A DNA stretch of 64,000 nt from Glaciimonas sp. PAMC28666 (GCF_016917355.1 NZ_CP070304.1:1426001-1490000), one strand, 5' to 3'; shown: positions 16,714-26,385, numbered from the stretch's first letter. Notes: generated by a model from the sequence alone, not told the origin. Program-made: numbers and translations.

Positions 16714-17403
16714 ATGCACGTACGCGATTTGAAGCAGTTTCTGGCCGAACTATCGGAAAATAATAATCGTGCGTGGTTTGTGATGAACAAACCGCGTTAC
16801 GACATCTTGCGGGCCGAGTTTCTTGAGTTGGTAGTTCGTCTGATTGGCGAAATTACGCGCTTCGATCCCGCTGTAGCGGCCTGCAATCCGAAAAAAGCCT
16901 TGTTTAGAATTAACCGCGACATGCGCTTTTCACACGATAAAAATCCGTATAAGACCACTTTTTCTGCCGCGATTACCGCCAGCGGTTTGAAACGACCGAG
17001 CCAGGGCGGCGGTCCGATGTATTATTTCCACGTGAATGCCGATGGCATGTTACGCATCGCCGCAGGAGAATATCTTCCGCCCGCAGATCGGTTACGCGCC
17101 ATCCGTCAGCAGATCGTCACCGATAGCGTCGGCTTTAGTAAGCTGATAAAAAATAAAAAAATAGTGGGAAGTTACGATGGTCTTCAGATTGGCGAGCAGC
17201 TGGTGCGCCCGCCGAAGGGTTTTGATCCTGCGTCACCGCACATTGACTATGTTCGGTTGAAAAGTTTTCTGGTGCGCAAAGAACAGCCGATCAACAAAAT
17301 GCTCGGCGAGGCGATGGAAAAAGAACTTGTCGCCAGCTTCAAGGACGCGTTTCCACTTGTTAGCTGGCTGCGTCAGATCAACACAGACGCATCAGAAGAG
17401 TGA
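16714..17403 (+). CDS. DUF2461 domain protein
   Basis: A 229-residue protein recognised as DUF2461 (TIGR02453) by LKQFLAELSENNNRAWFVMN at the N-terminus, PKKALFRINRDMRFSHDKNPYKT in the middle, and GGPMYYFHVNADG followed by LRIAAGEYLPP. The family is common in bacteria and fungi with no established function. It follows the protease gene by 61 bp, so it may be co-transcribed with it, and converges on tatC. Confidence 0.87.
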   Translation: MHVRDLKQFLAELSENNNRAWFVMNKPRYDILRAEFLELVVRLIGEITRFDPAVAACNPKKALFRINRDMRFSHDKNPYKTTFSAAITASGLKRPSQGGGPMYYFHVNADGMLRIAAGEYLPPADRLRAIRQQIVTDSVGFSKLIKNKKIVGSYDGLQIGEQLVRPPKGFDPASPHIDYVRLKSFLVRKEQPINKMLGEAMEKELVASFKDAFPLVSWLRQINTDASEE

Positions 17404-17531
17404 TCAGATTGAGGATGGGTGCAAAGGGTGATGGCCGATAAACCATCCACCTTTGGAGTTGAACGCGGCTGTTCCCATAAACACATCAAGGCGGAGACCA
17501 CTTCTCCGGTCACTTCCCTTTAAGCTGGGAA

Positions 17532-18299
17532 TCAGATTGTTTCTTCCGCATCCTTCGGTGCTTGCGTGGCTTTGACGAACAAGGGCGCGACCAGCAGGCC
17601 AACTTCGTACAGCAGACACAGCGGCACAGCCAGCAGTAACTGGCTCATGATATCCGGCGGTGTGACGACTGCCGCGACAACGAACGCGCCGACCACGACG
17701 TAAGGCCGGATCGCCTTAAGCTTTTCCAGCGAAACCAGCCCCATCCGCACCAGCACGATCACGATGATCGGGACCTCAAAGGTAAGACCGAAGGCGATGA
17801 ACATCGTCATCACAAAATCAAAATAACTGTCGATATCCGGCGCGACCGAAATCGATTTGGGCGCAAAGTTATTGATAAAGTGGAAGATCACCTTGAAAAC
17901 CAAGAAGTAACAGAACGCGACCCCGGTGATAAACAGTGCAGAAGAGGAGATCACCAGTGGCGCGATCAGCTTTTTTTCATGGGTGTACAAACCCGGCGCA
18001 ATAAACGCCCACAATTGGTACAGAACCCATGGCAGGGCAATCACGAATGCCACCAGCAAGGTGACCTTGACGGGAATCAGAAATGGCGTGATGACGCCGG
18101 TAGCGATCATTTTGCTGCCAGTTGGCAGTGCTGCAATCATCGGTGCTGCCAATAGATCGTAAATATTTGCAGCCCACGGCATCAGGCACAGAAATACGAC
18201 GATAATCGCAATCGATGCTTTCATGATGCGGTTGCGCAGTTCCACCAGATGCGAGATGAATGTTTCCTCGATGGCACCGGTTTTTAGGTCTTCAGTCAT
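17532..18299 (-). CDS. tatC: twin-arginine translocase subunit TatC
   Basis: A 255-residue membrane protein with six hydrophobic segments. TatC hallmarks are FISHLVELRNRIMKA at the N-terminus (the Glu in this loop contacts signal peptides), FIAPGLYTHEKKLI, and FGLTFEVPIIVIVLVRMG. TatC with TatB binds RR-signal peptides of folded proteins. It is the last gene of the tatABC set. Confidence 0.95.
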   Translation of the reverse strand: MTEDLKTGAIEETFISHLVELRNRIMKASIAIIVVFLCLMPWAANIYDLLAAPMIAALPTGSKMIATGVITPFLIPVKVTLLVAFVIALPWVLYQLWAFIAPGLYTHEKKLIAPLVISSSALFITGVAFCYFLVFKVIFHFINNFAPKSISVAPDIDSYFDFVMTMFIAFGLTFEVPIIVIVLVRMGLVSLEKLKAIRPYVVVGAFVVAAVVTPPDIMSQLLLAVPLCLLYEVGLLVAPLFVKATQAPKDAEETI

Positions 18300-18449
18300 G
18301 GTTCACAGCAACGTTATTGTGCAGACTAGCCTGCTGGCGCATAGGGGGCAACGGCGATGGATTGGGTCCACTCGCATTGTTACTAATATTACTGACACTG
18401 ACAGGCGGGTGATTTACGCTGAAATTTATGCTTGACTTCATGCTTAATT

Positions 18450-18947
18450 TCATGCGTAAAACGAGGAGCCGCTTTTGGTCCGATCGGCTGGGCGATATTT
18501 TGCAACTCGGGCAGCGCCGGAGGTCACCCGTGCTCTACGACCATTTTGGCTTTTGTACCATCCGGGAATGGCGCTATTTTTTGCCAGCTTTTTCTTGCGG
18601 AAATTTTTTGCTTTGCGTGCAAGTTGTTCGACATTGCCAGACATTACCGGCGTGTCGGTCAGGTTGTCATCCCATGCAGCATGGATCGAATCTTTGGTGT
18701 CCGACACCGTACGCGAGATACTGTTCTCAAAGCCACTGGCTGCTTCCTGCACGTCTTTGTGCATCTTGCGCAGTTCTTCGAGTTCGATCTCACGGCTGAC
18801 TTCTGATTTGACCTCGTTGATATAACGTTGGGCGCGCCCGAACAACGAGCCCGCCATGCGCGCTACGGTTGGCAATTTTTCCGGTCCGATAACAACCAGT
18901 GCAACGACGCCAATTACTGCAAGTTTCGTGAGGCCAATATCAATCAT
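18450..18947 (-). CDS. tatB: Sec-independent translocase protein TatB
   Basis: A 165-residue protein: a short N-terminal membrane helix (LTKLAVIGVVALVVIG), the PEKLP hinge and an amphipathic helix (TVARMAGSLFGRAQRYINEV), then a long charged tail. It partners TatC in the signal-peptide receptor complex. The gap to tatC (150 bp) contains two copies of ATGCTT in a partly palindromic stretch (18421-18451). Confidence 0.93.
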   Translation of the reverse strand: MIDIGLTKLAVIGVVALVVIGPEKLPTVARMAGSLFGRAQRYINEVKSEVSREIELEELRKMHKDVQEAASGFENSISRTVSDTKDSIHAAWDDNLTDTPVMSGNVEQLARKAKNFRKKKLAKNSAIPGWYKSQNGRRARVTSGAARVAKYRPADRTKSGSSFYA

Positions 18948-19039
18948 GGGTAATTGCGTGGGGTGACTGCATAAGGTTGTTGCGGCAAACGCGAATTGGT
19001 AGAACTCCGGCGAAAAAACATTTCACCGAGGATCACCAG

Positions 19040-19264
19040 TTAGCGACCGGTTTTATCCTGTTCCTTGGCTGTGACGTCGATGGTCGGCTTGACAGCTTGC
19101 GCTTGCGCATCGGCTTCTTTCTCTTCTTCGCCTTTAACGCCGTCTTTAAAACCTTTAACGGCTTTGCCAAGGTCAGCGCCCATATTGCCGATTTTTTTGG
19201 TGCCGAAGACCAACATCACGATAACCAGCACTATTAACCAGTGCCAAATACTGAACGAACCCAT
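19040..19264 (-). CDS. tatA: Sec-independent translocase protein TatA
   Basis: A 74-residue protein: membrane helix [27 protein letters not shown] hinge, amphipathic helix ([16 protein letters not shown]), then an acidic tail. TatA forms the translocation assembly recruited by TatBC. ATG has AAGGAGA upstream. Confidence 0.94.
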   Translation of the reverse strand: MGSFSIWHWLIVLVIVMLVFGTKKIGNMGADLGKAVKGFKDGVKGEEEKEADAQAQAVKPTIDVTAKEQDKTGR

Positions 19265-19370
19265 ACTATCTCCTTGCCGGACGCTGATGTCCGGAGCGCT
19301 ATAACCACGGGGCCAAACAATGGTGTCTGGCCTGACCGTGTACTTTTTTACTTTAATGACTCAATGTCTT

Positions 19371-19454
19371 AATTACTAATTACTAGTTACTAATTACTAG
19401 TTACTAATTACTAATTACGAATGACTAATAACTAATAGCTAATAACTAATAACT
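19371..19454. repeat. heptamer tandem repeat, 12 copies
   Basis: Twelve consecutive 7-bp units with consensus AATTACT (variants AGTTACT, AATTACG, AATGACT, AATAACT, AATAGCT) without gaps. They fill the centre of the hinT-tatA gap. The first half is AATTACT/AGTTACT and the second half AATAACT-like, which suggests two rounds of expansion. No T-rich hairpin or ORF is associated. Confidence 0.9.
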
Positions 19455-19489
19455 AAATTCGATCCTGCACCGCAAAACCGGCTTATTCT

Positions 19490-19867
19490 CTAATGCTGCC
19501 CCTTCCATGGGCGCGGACCACCAATCACATGCACATGTAAATGGTATACCTCCTGGCCGCCAGCAGGACCGGTATTGAACAAAGTCTTGAAGCCACCGCT
19601 GGCTTGGCCGTCAGCGTCCACCTGGTAACCGCAACCTTGCTGCTGGGCCAGGCGTGGCACCAATAACATCATTTTACCCAGCAACGCGGCGTGCTGCTCG
19701 CTGCAGTCTGCCAGGGTAGAAATATGTTGCTTCGGAATAATCAAAAAATGCACCGGCGCTGCAGGATTGTGGTCGGGGAACGCCACGACGTCGTCATCCT
19801 CGTAAATCAGCTCGGATGATATCTGTTTAGAAGCGATCTTGCAAAAAATACAGTTGTCCAAATTCAT
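19490..19867 (-). CDS. hinT: HIT-family nucleotide-binding protein
   Basis: A 125-residue protein from ATG 19867 (a GTG six bases upstream is an alternative). It has the N-terminal DNCIFCKIASKQI and the catalytic HIT triad EVYHLHVHVIGG near the C-terminus. HinT-like enzymes hydrolyse adenosine phosphoramidates and lysyl-AMP. It follows hisE by 69 bp, a common order in Burkholderiales his clusters. Confidence 0.9.
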   Translation of the reverse strand: MNLDNCIFCKIASKQISSELIYEDDDVVAFPDHNPAAPVHFLIIPKQHISTLADCSEQHAALLGKMMLLVPRLAQQQGCGYQVDADGQASGGFKTLFNTGPAGGQEVYHLHVHVIGGPRPWKGQH

Positions 19868-19936
19868 CTCCACGGCGCGAATAACAGTTTTTTAACGATA
19901 GCCTCGTCAGAGGTATCTTGTGAATTATTTTACACT

Positions 19937-20314
19937 TTATTCTTTTGGCCCCGGCTTCTCATCGGCTTCGCGTGCGACCAGTTTCCGATTGGCCTTTTCT
20001 TCGATCCCGGATAATCCCTCACGGCGCGCCAGTTCATTCAGCACGTCCTGCGGGGTCAAGTCAAACTGCGCCAGCATGATTAACGAATGAAACCACAGAT
20101 CAGCGCATTCATACAGCACATGCGATTTATCGCCGTCCACCCGTGCGTCTTTGGCCGCCATCACGGTTTCGGTCGCTTCTTCCCCGATTTTTTTTAAAAT
20201 TGCGTCGTCGCCCTTGGAAAACAGCCGCGCAACATACGACTTTTCAGGATCTCCGCCGTTGACCAACTTCCGCGATTCAATTATTTCGGCCAGGCGTTTT
20301 AACGTTTCGCTCAT
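19937..20314 (-). CDS. hisE: phosphoribosyl-ATP diphosphatase
   Basis: A 125-residue all-helical MazG-like enzyme for step 2 of histidine synthesis. Metal-binding acidic residues are in [16 protein letters not shown] and [13 protein letters not shown]. Its start overlaps the stop of hisI (ATGA), so translation is coupled. The C-terminal tail (about 25 residues, charged) is slightly longer than usual. Confidence 0.94.
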   Translation of the reverse strand: MSETLKRLAEIIESRKLVNGGDPEKSYVARLFSKGDDAILKKIGEEATETVMAAKDARVDGDKSHVLYECADLWFHSLIMLAQFDLTPQDVLNELARREGLSGIEEKANRKLVAREADEKPGPKE

Positions 20315-20724
20315 GATGATGACTTATGTTTGTACATCGTCTCAGGATCTTTCAGCACCGGCTCTACCGCATTCCAGAGTCCCGACTTTTCCGAGCCTTC
20401 AAATTTTTGAAAGAAACAGGAATGGCGTCCGGTGTGGCACGCGATACTGCCAGCCTGTTCGACTCTCAACAAGATCACGTCTTCATCGCAATCAAGGCGG
20501 ATCTCGTGCACTTTTTGCACGTGACCGGACTCTTCGCCTTTATGCCAGAGTTTTTTGCGCGAACGGCTCCAATACACAGCTTCACCCAGTGCGACCGTTT
20601 TTGCGAGCGCCTCGCGGTTCATCCAGGCGAACATCAGCACATCGCCTGATCCCACTTCTTGGGCAATCACCGGGACCAGACCACTCTCGTCCCATCGCAC
20701 TTTATTTAACCAGGTTGCGCTCAT
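20311..20724 (-). CDS. hisI: phosphoribosyl-AMP cyclohydrolase
   Basis: A 137-residue enzyme for step 3 of histidine synthesis. It contains [47 protein letters not shown] and [11 protein letters not shown], which hold the zinc-binding Cys/His residues. The frame stays open 97 codons upstream, but those lie over hisF in another frame. The ATG at 20724 overlaps the hisF stop (ATGA) and begins the family sequence. It is separate from hisE, unlike the fused hisIE of enterobacteria. Confidence 0.94.
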   Translation of the reverse strand: MSATWLNKVRWDESGLVPVIAQEVGSGDVLMFAWMNREALAKTVALGEAVYWSRSRKKLWHKGEESGHVQKVHEIRLDCDEDVILLRVEQAGSIACHTGRHSCFFQKFEGSEKSGLWNAVEPVLKDPETMYKHKSSS

Positions 20725-21485
20725 GCCAGCCTCATTGGGATTTGTTGTGCGGCCATAAAGCGCTTCGCTTCCTGCACAGTATGCTGCCCATAATGAAAAA
20801 TACTTGCCGCCAATACCGCATCGGCACGACCGATCTTGATGCCGTCGGCCAGATCCTGCAGACCGCCGACGCCACCGGATGCAATCACCGGTATTCTTAC
20901 CGCGTTGGAAACGCTGCTGGTGAGCGCCAGATCGAATCCGGACTTGGTCCCATCCCGATCCATGCTGGTCAGCAGGATTTCCCCGGCACCAAGCAGCTCC
21001 ATCTTCTGCGCCCACTCAATCGCGTCCAGTCCGGTAGCGATGCGGCCGCCGTGGGTAAAGACTTCCCATTTTCCGGGCGCTGTCTGCTTCGCGTCGATGG
21101 CAACGACGATACATTGCGAACCGTATTTGCTGGCGGCGTCTGCGACTAACTGCGGGTTGGTGATGGCAGAAGTATTAATACTAACTTTATCTGCGCCCGC
21201 GTTTAACAAACGCCGCACATCGGACACGACACGCACACCGCCGCCGACGGTTAATGGAATAAAGACCTGCGACGCTACCGCTTCGATGATGTCAAGAATC
21301 AGATCCCGATTGTCCGAGGACGCCGTAATATCCAGAAAGGTAAGCTCGTCCGCACCCTGCTCATCATAACGACGCGCAATTTCGACAGGATCGCCGGCAT
21401 CGCGTAGCTCGGTGAAATTGACGCCCTTGACGACGCGCCCATTGGTGACATCAAGGCAAGGAATGATGCGTTTAGCGAGCGTCAT
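20721..21485 (-). CDS. hisF: imidazole glycerol phosphate synthase cyclase subunit
   Basis: A 254-residue TIM-barrel enzyme. Catalytic Asp residues are in [19 protein letters not shown] (Asp11) and [12 protein letters not shown] (about Asp131). With HisH it makes IGP and AICAR from PRFAR and glutamine-derived ammonia. The start overlaps the hisA stop by 4 bp and the stop overlaps hisI. Confidence 0.96.
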   Translation of the reverse strand: MTLAKRIIPCLDVTNGRVVKGVNFTELRDAGDPVEIARRYDEQGADELTFLDITASSDNRDLILDIIEAVASQVFIPLTVGGGVRVVSDVRRLLNAGADKVSINTSAITNPQLVADAASKYGSQCIVVAIDAKQTAPGKWEVFTHGGRIATGLDAIEWAQKMELLGAGEILLTSMDRDGTKSGFDLALTSSVSNAVRIPVIASGGVGGLQDLADGIKIGRADAVLAASIFHYGQHTVQEAKRFMAAQQIPMRLA

Positions 21486-22294
21486 GGTTGGTCAGCGTCC
21501 GGCTGCTCCGGCAAGCTGTCATCGCCAGCGAACTCCGTCAGTTCGTCAGCACGTTCTTGCGCGCTTGACAGATCAAGCGTGCCTTCATAAATGGAACGAC
21601 CGCAAATGACACCTTCAATACCTTCGTCCTGAACGGCACACAGAGCCTCTACATCATGGATGTTGTGTACGCCACCTGAGGCAATCACCGGAATTGACAT
21701 ACTTTGCGCCAGTTTCACCGTGGCCTCGATATTGACGCCGCCCATCATGCCGTCACGACCAATATCGGTGTAGATGATGGAGTTGCAACCATAGTCTTCG
21801 AATTTCTTCGCGAGATCGATGACTTCATGGCCCGACAATTTGCTCCAGCCGTCGGTCGCAACTTTGCCATCGCGGGCGTCCAGGCCAACAATAATTTGCC
21901 CTGGAAAAGCGCTACACGCATCGTGCAAAAAGCCGGGATTTTTCACGGCAGCAGTACCGATAATGATAAAACTTAAGCCGTCATCCAGGTAACGCTCAAT
22001 GGTGTCGAGATCGCGGATACCGCCACCCAATTGCACCGGAATTTCATCGATGCCGTGGGCTAACGCGAACTCGCGAACCGATTTGATAATTGATTTTACC
22101 GCCGACTCATTCTTCGGTTTTCCAGCAAAAGCGCCGTTCAAATCAACCAGATGCAGACGGCGCGCGCCTTGCTCCAGCCAATGCAGCGCCATTTTGCCGG
22201 GATCATCGGAGAATACAGTGGCTTGGTTCATGTCACCTTGTTTCAGGCGTACACAGTGACCGTCTTTCAGGTCGATGGCAGGTATCAGCAGCAT
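21482..22294 (-). CDS. hisA: phosphoribosylformimino-AICAR ribotide isomerase
   Basis: A 270-residue TIM-barrel isomerase ([20 protein letters not shown] with catalytic Asp8; [13 protein letters not shown] with the second Asp). At about 250 residues the family core ends; roughly 20 more acidic residues ([20 protein letters not shown]) form an unusual C-terminal tail of unknown role. It overlaps hisF by 4 bp. Confidence 0.95.
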   Translation of the reverse strand: MLLIPAIDLKDGHCVRLKQGDMNQATVFSDDPGKMALHWLEQGARRLHLVDLNGAFAGKPKNESAVKSIIKSVREFALAHGIDEIPVQLGGGIRDLDTIERYLDDGLSFIIIGTAAVKNPGFLHDACSAFPGQIIVGLDARDGKVATDGWSKLSGHEVIDLAKKFEDYGCNSIIYTDIGRDGMMGGVNIEATVKLAQSMSIPVIASGGVHNIHDVEALCAVQDEGIEGVICGRSIYEGTLDLSSAQERADELTEFAGDDSLPEQPDADQP

Positions 22295-22363
22295 GGCTAC
22301 AGTTTGAAAAGTGGGTTAGAAAAAAATGCGTAAAACATTGGCGAATAAAATGCTTAAGATTAA

Positions 22364-22419
22364 CGATCAGGCATCAGGCATCAGGCATCAAAAATTAAGC
22401 ATCAAATAATAAGCATAAT
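22364..22419. repeat. heptamer-periodic tandem repeat in the hisH-hisA gap
   Basis: Eight 7-bp units: CGATCAG, GCATCAG twice, GCATCAA, AAATTAA, GCATCAA, ATAATAA, GCATAAT. The first part is near perfect and the second part degenerate. The array occupies most of the 201-bp gap between two genes that are normally tightly packed. Confidence 0.75.
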
Positions 22420-22495
22420 ACGAAATAATAATATGCAACGCGTGCGTCCGGCAAAAGTATTGAATAAGCAACAGTCACCACTTGGCAAACCGCGC

Positions 22496-23134
22496 CTATG
22501 GATTCCAGTGGACGAAATTTTTATACACTTGCAGGCCTGCGGAAGCACTTTTTTCCGGATGGAACTGCGTCGCAAAAATATTATCACGCGCCACCGCGCA
22601 ACTGAACGGCGCGCCGTAATTGGTCTGACCAACCGTGTGTGTCGGATCGGCAGGAACAGCATAGAAACTATGCACAAAATAGAAATAGGCGTCGTCTGCG
22701 ACATCCTGCCATAGCGGATGAGACCGTGACTGATGCACCCGGTTCCATCCCATCTGTGGGACCTTGAAACGCGAACCATCTTCTTGTAACGCTTGATCCA
22801 GGCGGAAACGAACCACCTTGCCGGGCAACAATGCCAACCCCGGTGTGTCACCCTCTTCGCTCCAGTCAAACAACATCTGCTCACCGATGCACACGCCCAA
22901 CAGCGGTTTGTTGCGCGCCGCTTCGAGCACTGCTTCCTGCACCCCGGATTCACGCAGACTACGCATGCAATCCGCCATCGCGCCTTGTCCTGGCAACACG
23001 ATGCGGTCGGCCGATTGAATATCGGCAACTTCACCGGAAATAAGGACGTTAGCCTCAGGTGCTACCTGACGTAATGCTTGCGCCACGGAGCGCAAATTGC
23101 CGACGCCATAATCAACTATAACAATTTTTTTCAT
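22496..23134 (-). CDS. hisH: imidazole glycerol phosphate synthase glutaminase subunit
   Basis: A 212-residue class I glutamine amidotransferase. The nucleophile is in [13 protein letters not shown] (about Cys85) and the His/Glu pair in [13 protein letters not shown]. It supplies ammonia to HisF. The ATG follows a short AAAAGG-containing leader. It is 248 bp downstream of hisB. Confidence 0.95.
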   Translation of the reverse strand: MKKIVIVDYGVGNLRSVAQALRQVAPEANVLISGEVADIQSADRIVLPGQGAMADCMRSLRESGVQEAVLEAARNKPLLGVCIGEQMLFDWSEEGDTPGLALLPGKVVRFRLDQALQEDGSRFKVPQMGWNRVHQSRSHPLWQDVADDAYFYFVHSFYAVPADPTHTVGQTNYGAPFSCAVARDNIFATQFHPEKSASAGLQVYKNFVHWNP

Positions 23135-23382
23135 AATAAAAGGTGTCTGGACAGGTAAAACGGCTTGCGGTCACGTTCAGATCACACAAATCGTGACATT
23201 TGCAACGTTTCCAATATGTTAGGAACAAAAATACTCATCCAATTACTACCAGATAAACCAAAACAGGCCGATCGAAACAATACTGACGCGCATGCTGGGA
23301 ATATTCACTGATGGCAGGTCGGTCGCGGCGCACTAGTGACGCAGGCAGGCTGCACTTGCGCCACGCACCAATAATCGACCTG

Positions 23383-23979
23383 TTACAGGCTACCCTTTGT
23401 CGATGGAATCGTACCAGCCGAGCGCGGATCGAGTTCGGTTGCCATGCGTAACGCACGACCAAAAGCCTTGAACACGGTTTCGCATTGATGGTGCGCGTTA
23501 TCGCCCCGCAGGTTGTCTATATGCAGCGAGACCAGCGCGTGATTGACAAAGCCCTGGAAAAATTCGTGCGTCAGGTCAACGTCAAACGATCCGATCATTG
23601 CGCGCTTGAATGGCACATGGAATTCCAGACCCGGACGACCGGAGAAATCGATCACGACCCGTGACAGGGCTTCGTCTAACGGCACATAGGCATGTCCATA
23701 ACGACGAATGCCCTTTTTGTCGCCTATCGCCTTGGCAAAAGCTTGCCCTAAGGTAATGCCGACATCTTCTACCGTGTGATGATTATCGATATGCAGGTCA
23801 CCGACCGCTTCGACTTCAATATCAATCAAACCATGCCGCACAATCTGATCCAGCATATGGTCGAGAAAGGGCACGCCGGTGTTCAGCTTTTGCTGACCGG
23901 TACCGTCAAGATTGATAGCGACGCGAATCTGCGTCTCATTGGTGTTGCGGGTAATCGCTGCAGTACGGGCGGTAGACAT
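23383..23979 (-). CDS. hisB: imidazoleglycerol-phosphate dehydratase
   Basis: A 198-residue monofunctional enzyme with duplicated metal-binding motifs: [13 protein letters not shown] and [14 protein letters not shown], then [14 protein letters not shown] and [15 protein letters not shown]. It lacks the phosphatase domain of enterobacterial HisB. The frame extends upstream to 24126 but the family sequence begins after ATG 23979 ([18 protein letters not shown]). No clear Shine-Dalgarno is seen; a GC hairpin lies 25-45 bp upstream. Confidence 0.95.
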   Translation of the reverse strand: MSTARTAAITRNTNETQIRVAINLDGTGQQKLNTGVPFLDHMLDQIVRHGLIDIEVEAVGDLHIDNHHTVEDVGITLGQAFAKAIGDKKGIRRYGHAYVPLDEALSRVVIDFSGRPGLEFHVPFKRAMIGSFDVDLTHEFFQGFVNHALVSLHIDNLRGDNAHHQCETVFKAFGRALRMATELDPRSAGTIPSTKGSL

Positions 23980-24003
23980 GTTCAAATTGGACCAAAGTGA
24001 CGA

Positions 24004-24023
24004 TAAAAGACCCCGTTCCGGGG
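24004..24023 (-). terminator. short terminator-like hairpin before hisB
   Basis: On the minus strand CCCCG-GAA-CGGGG is followed by TCTTTTA. The stem is only 5 G:C pairs with a 3-base loop, so strength is uncertain. It lies between the methyltransferase gene and hisB and only 25 bp before the hisB start, so it would separate methyltransferase transcripts from hisB or act as an attenuator. Confidence 0.4.
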
Positions 24024-24216
24024 CATCGAGAGTAGAGAGTTTAGATGTGCAAAAAGCCGTGCCATCATAGTAAGCGGATACCCATAAATGCAGGCCATAC
24101 TTCCCTATTTGGAAAGTACGCCCCATTTTACCGGGATTTCGATAGATTTTTCGACTGACGGCAGATTATCCGACAACCTTGCCTGCCTCAGTAACATTAA
24201 GTCGCTTGGGAGGGCT

Positions 24217-25002
24217 TCAAACAGCTGTCGGGACGTCAGCCTCTTGCGCATCGAGTTGGGCCAGACGCTGCTCAATTAACACGCAGTAGTCGGGATTTAG
24301 CTCAAATCCAACAAAATTGCGGCCGCAACGCCGGGCCGCTACGGCAGTCGTGCCGCTGCCCATAAATGGATCAAATACAACGCCGCCGGGCGGACAGGAA
24401 GCCTTGATCATGCGTTCGACGATTTCCAATGGCTTTTGCGTAGGATGATCTTCGCGCTCGCGATGTTCACGGTGAAGGCGTGAGACGCTCCAGACATCTT
24501 TTGGGTTGTAGCCCAACTCTAGCCATTTTGCTCCGACGAATATCGAACGCGAGCGGGCTTTTTTGGTTTCAACGTCGTACGGAATCCGAATCGCATCGAG
24601 GTCAAAATAATGATCTTTGCCGCGAACAAAGAAACCTACGGTGTCATGCACGGAGGAATAGCGGCGAGTGCCGCCACCCATGGACGGCACGCGACGATCC
24701 CAGATAATTTCATTGAGCATGGTCATGCGCTGCTTCAACATGACAAATATTTCCGGTGAATAGCGCCATGTAAGGAATATATACAGGCTGCCGTTGGGCT
24801 TTAGCTTCGGTAGTGCCGCATCGATCCACTCCTCGGTCCAGCGCAGGTAGGCAACAGTGTCCAACTTGTCGGAATCATTGCCATAATCCTTGCCCAAGCC
24901 GTAAGGCGGGTCGGCCAGTAGCAAATCCACCGAACCATCGGGGATGCGCGCCATGCCCTGAAGGGCATCTTCACCAAAAATCTTGTTTTGCCAGCTCAGC
25001 AT
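24217..25002 (-). CDS. site-specific DNA methyltransferase, N6-adenine/N4-cytosine, beta class
   Basis: A 261-residue enzyme of the N6_N4_Mtase family. Catalytic motif IV DPPY (31-34) precedes the AdoMet-binding motif I DPFMGSGTT (211-219), so the order is beta class, as in CcrM and YhdJ. It also has DHPTQKPLEIVERMI before motif I and NFVGFELNPDY after it. DPPY favours adenine-N6 methylation but does not prove it. No restriction enzyme is adjacent, so it looks like an orphan methylase. It lies 16 bp after hisD and 237 bp before hisB, the place hisC usually occupies in Burkholderiales his clusters. No good ribosome site is seen. Confidence 0.9.
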   Translation of the reverse strand: MLSWQNKIFGEDALQGMARIPDGSVDLLLADPPYGLGKDYGNDSDKLDTVAYLRWTEEWIDAALPKLKPNGSLYIFLTWRYSPEIFVMLKQRMTMLNEIIWDRRVPSMGGGTRRYSSVHDTVGFFVRGKDHYFDLDAIRIPYDVETKKARSRSIFVGAKWLELGYNPKDVWSVSRLHREHREREDHPTQKPLEIVERMIKASCPPGGVVFDPFMGSGTTAVAARRCGRNFVGFELNPDYCVLIEQRLAQLDAQEADVPTAV

Positions 25003-25018
25003 TGCGGCTGCGCCGCGG

Positions 25019-26344
25019 TCATTTGACGCCGTCTTTCAGGCGATATTCGGCTGAACGCGCATGCGCCTGCAGACCTTCACCGTACGCTAGTTCGGCGGCA
25101 ACCTTGCCCAACGTTTGTGCGCCGGCTTCGCTGATATGAATCATGCTTGAGCGTTTTTGAAAATCATAGACGCCGAGAGGCGATGAAAAACGTGCTGTAC
25201 GTGAAGTTGGTAGCACGTGATTCGGCCCGGCGCAGTAGTCGCCCAGCGCTTCCGATGAATAGCGCCCTAAAAACATCGCGCCCGCGTGGCGGATCTGATC
25301 AGCCCATTGCTGCGGCTCCGTAGCCGAAATTTCCAAATGTTCGGCGGCAATCAAATTAGCAATCTCACAGGCGTGCGCCATGTCCCGCACTGTAATCAGC
25401 GCGCCGCGATTGGTCAGCGACGTGCGGATAATTTCGTGCCTCGGCATCTCTGGCAGGAGGCGATTAATGCTGGCTTCGACCCGGTCGATGTAAGCGGCAT
25501 CGGGACACAACAAAATCGACTGAGCCAATTCATCATGTTCCGCTTGCGAAAACAGATCCATCGCGATCCAGTCCGGGTCGGTTGACCCGTCGCAGATGAC
25601 TAAAATCTCGGAAGGCCCGGCGATCATGTCAATCCCGACGATTCCAAACACACGGCGCTTGGCAGCGGCAACATACGCATTTCCCGGCCCGACAATCTTG
25701 TCAACCGGTGGAATAGTCGCGGTGCCGTATGCCAGCGCGCCGACCGCTTGCGCGCCGCCGATGGTGAACACCCGATCAACCCCGGCAATCGCGGCTGCAG
25801 CCAGGACCAGCTCATTTTTAACGCCATCGGGTGTCGGGACCACCATGATGATTTCCTGTACGCCAGCGACTTTGGCTGGTATCGCGTTCATCAGAACCGA
25901 CGATGGATAGGCTGCCTTGCCGCCCGGAACGTAGATGCCGACACGATCCAGTGGCGTGACTTTTTGCCCTAATACGGTGCCATCGGCTTCGGTGTAACTG
26001 AAGCCGTCTGATCCGCACTCTTGTTTTTGGCGTTCATGATAGGCGCGAACCCGGTCGGCAGCGGTTTGCAGTGCGGCCCGACGTTCGGGTGCCAATTGCA
26101 TTAATGCGGCCTGTAATTCGTCCTGGCTGATTTCCAGCGCTGTCATACTGTCCGCTGCCAATCGATCAAATCGCTTGGTGTAATCCAGGACTGCCGCGTC
26201 GCCACGTGCCTTGACGTCGGCCAGAATCTGCGCCGCCGACTGGTCGATAGCATCATCTTCGCTTGCATCAAATGCCAGCACAGCCGAAAGCTGGGCCTGA
26301 AAATTGGCATCGTTAGCATTCAGTTTTCTGATTTTTAGGGTCAT
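25019..26344 (-). CDS. hisD: histidinol dehydrogenase
   Basis: A 441-residue enzyme that oxidises L-histidinol to histidine in two NAD-dependent steps with bound zinc. Motifs are [61 protein letters not shown] and [17 protein letters not shown]. The ATG at 26344 has no Shine-Dalgarno sequence; instead a decamer repeat lies only 6 bp upstream. Confidence 0.95.
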   Translation of the reverse strand: MTLKIRKLNANDANFQAQLSAVLAFDASEDDAIDQSAAQILADVKARGDAAVLDYTKRFDRLAADSMTALEISQDELQAALMQLAPERRAALQTAADRVRAYHERQKQECGSDGFSYTEADGTVLGQKVTPLDRVGIYVPGGKAAYPSSVLMNAIPAKVAGVQEIIMVVPTPDGVKNELVLAAAAIAGVDRVFTIGGAQAVGALAYGTATIPPVDKIVGPGNAYVAAAKRRVFGIVGIDMIAGPSEILVICDGSTDPDWIAMDLFSQAEHDELAQSILLCPDAAYIDRVEASINRLLPEMPRHEIIRTSLTNRGALITVRDMAHACEIANLIAAEHLEISATEPQQWADQIRHAGAMFLGRYSSEALGDYCAGPNHVLPTSRTARFSSPLGVYDFQKRSSMIHISEAGAQTLGKVAAELAYGEGLQAHARSAEYRLKDGVK

Positions 26345-26350
26345 GATCGT

Positions 26351-26385
26351 GTTTGCTTGTGTTTGCTTGTGTTTGCTTGTGTTTG
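26351..26385. repeat. decamer tandem repeat in the hisD leader, 3.5 copies
   Basis: Three exact copies of GTTTGCTTGT (ACAAGCAAAC on the coding strand) plus GTTTG. In mRNA sense they occupy about positions -7 to -41 before the hisD ATG, which includes the place of the ribosome-binding site. Confidence 0.9.

Noticed and set aside
19371-19454. CRISPR-like array
   Set aside because: Units are 7 bp with no spacers and no cas genes nearby; it is a simple tandem repeat.
20725-21015. Upstream extension of hisI by 97 codons
   Set aside because: Those codons overlap hisF in another frame and show no hisI family sequence; the ATG overlapping the hisF stop is the real start.
20151-21149. A 332-codon plus-strand open frame
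   Set aside because: It runs opposite hisE, hisI and hisF, all of which have clear motifs. It has no recognisable domain.
22402-23034. A 210-codon minus-strand frame overlapping hisH
   Set aside because: It is a frame-shifted reading of hisH; the hisH frame has the amidotransferase motifs.
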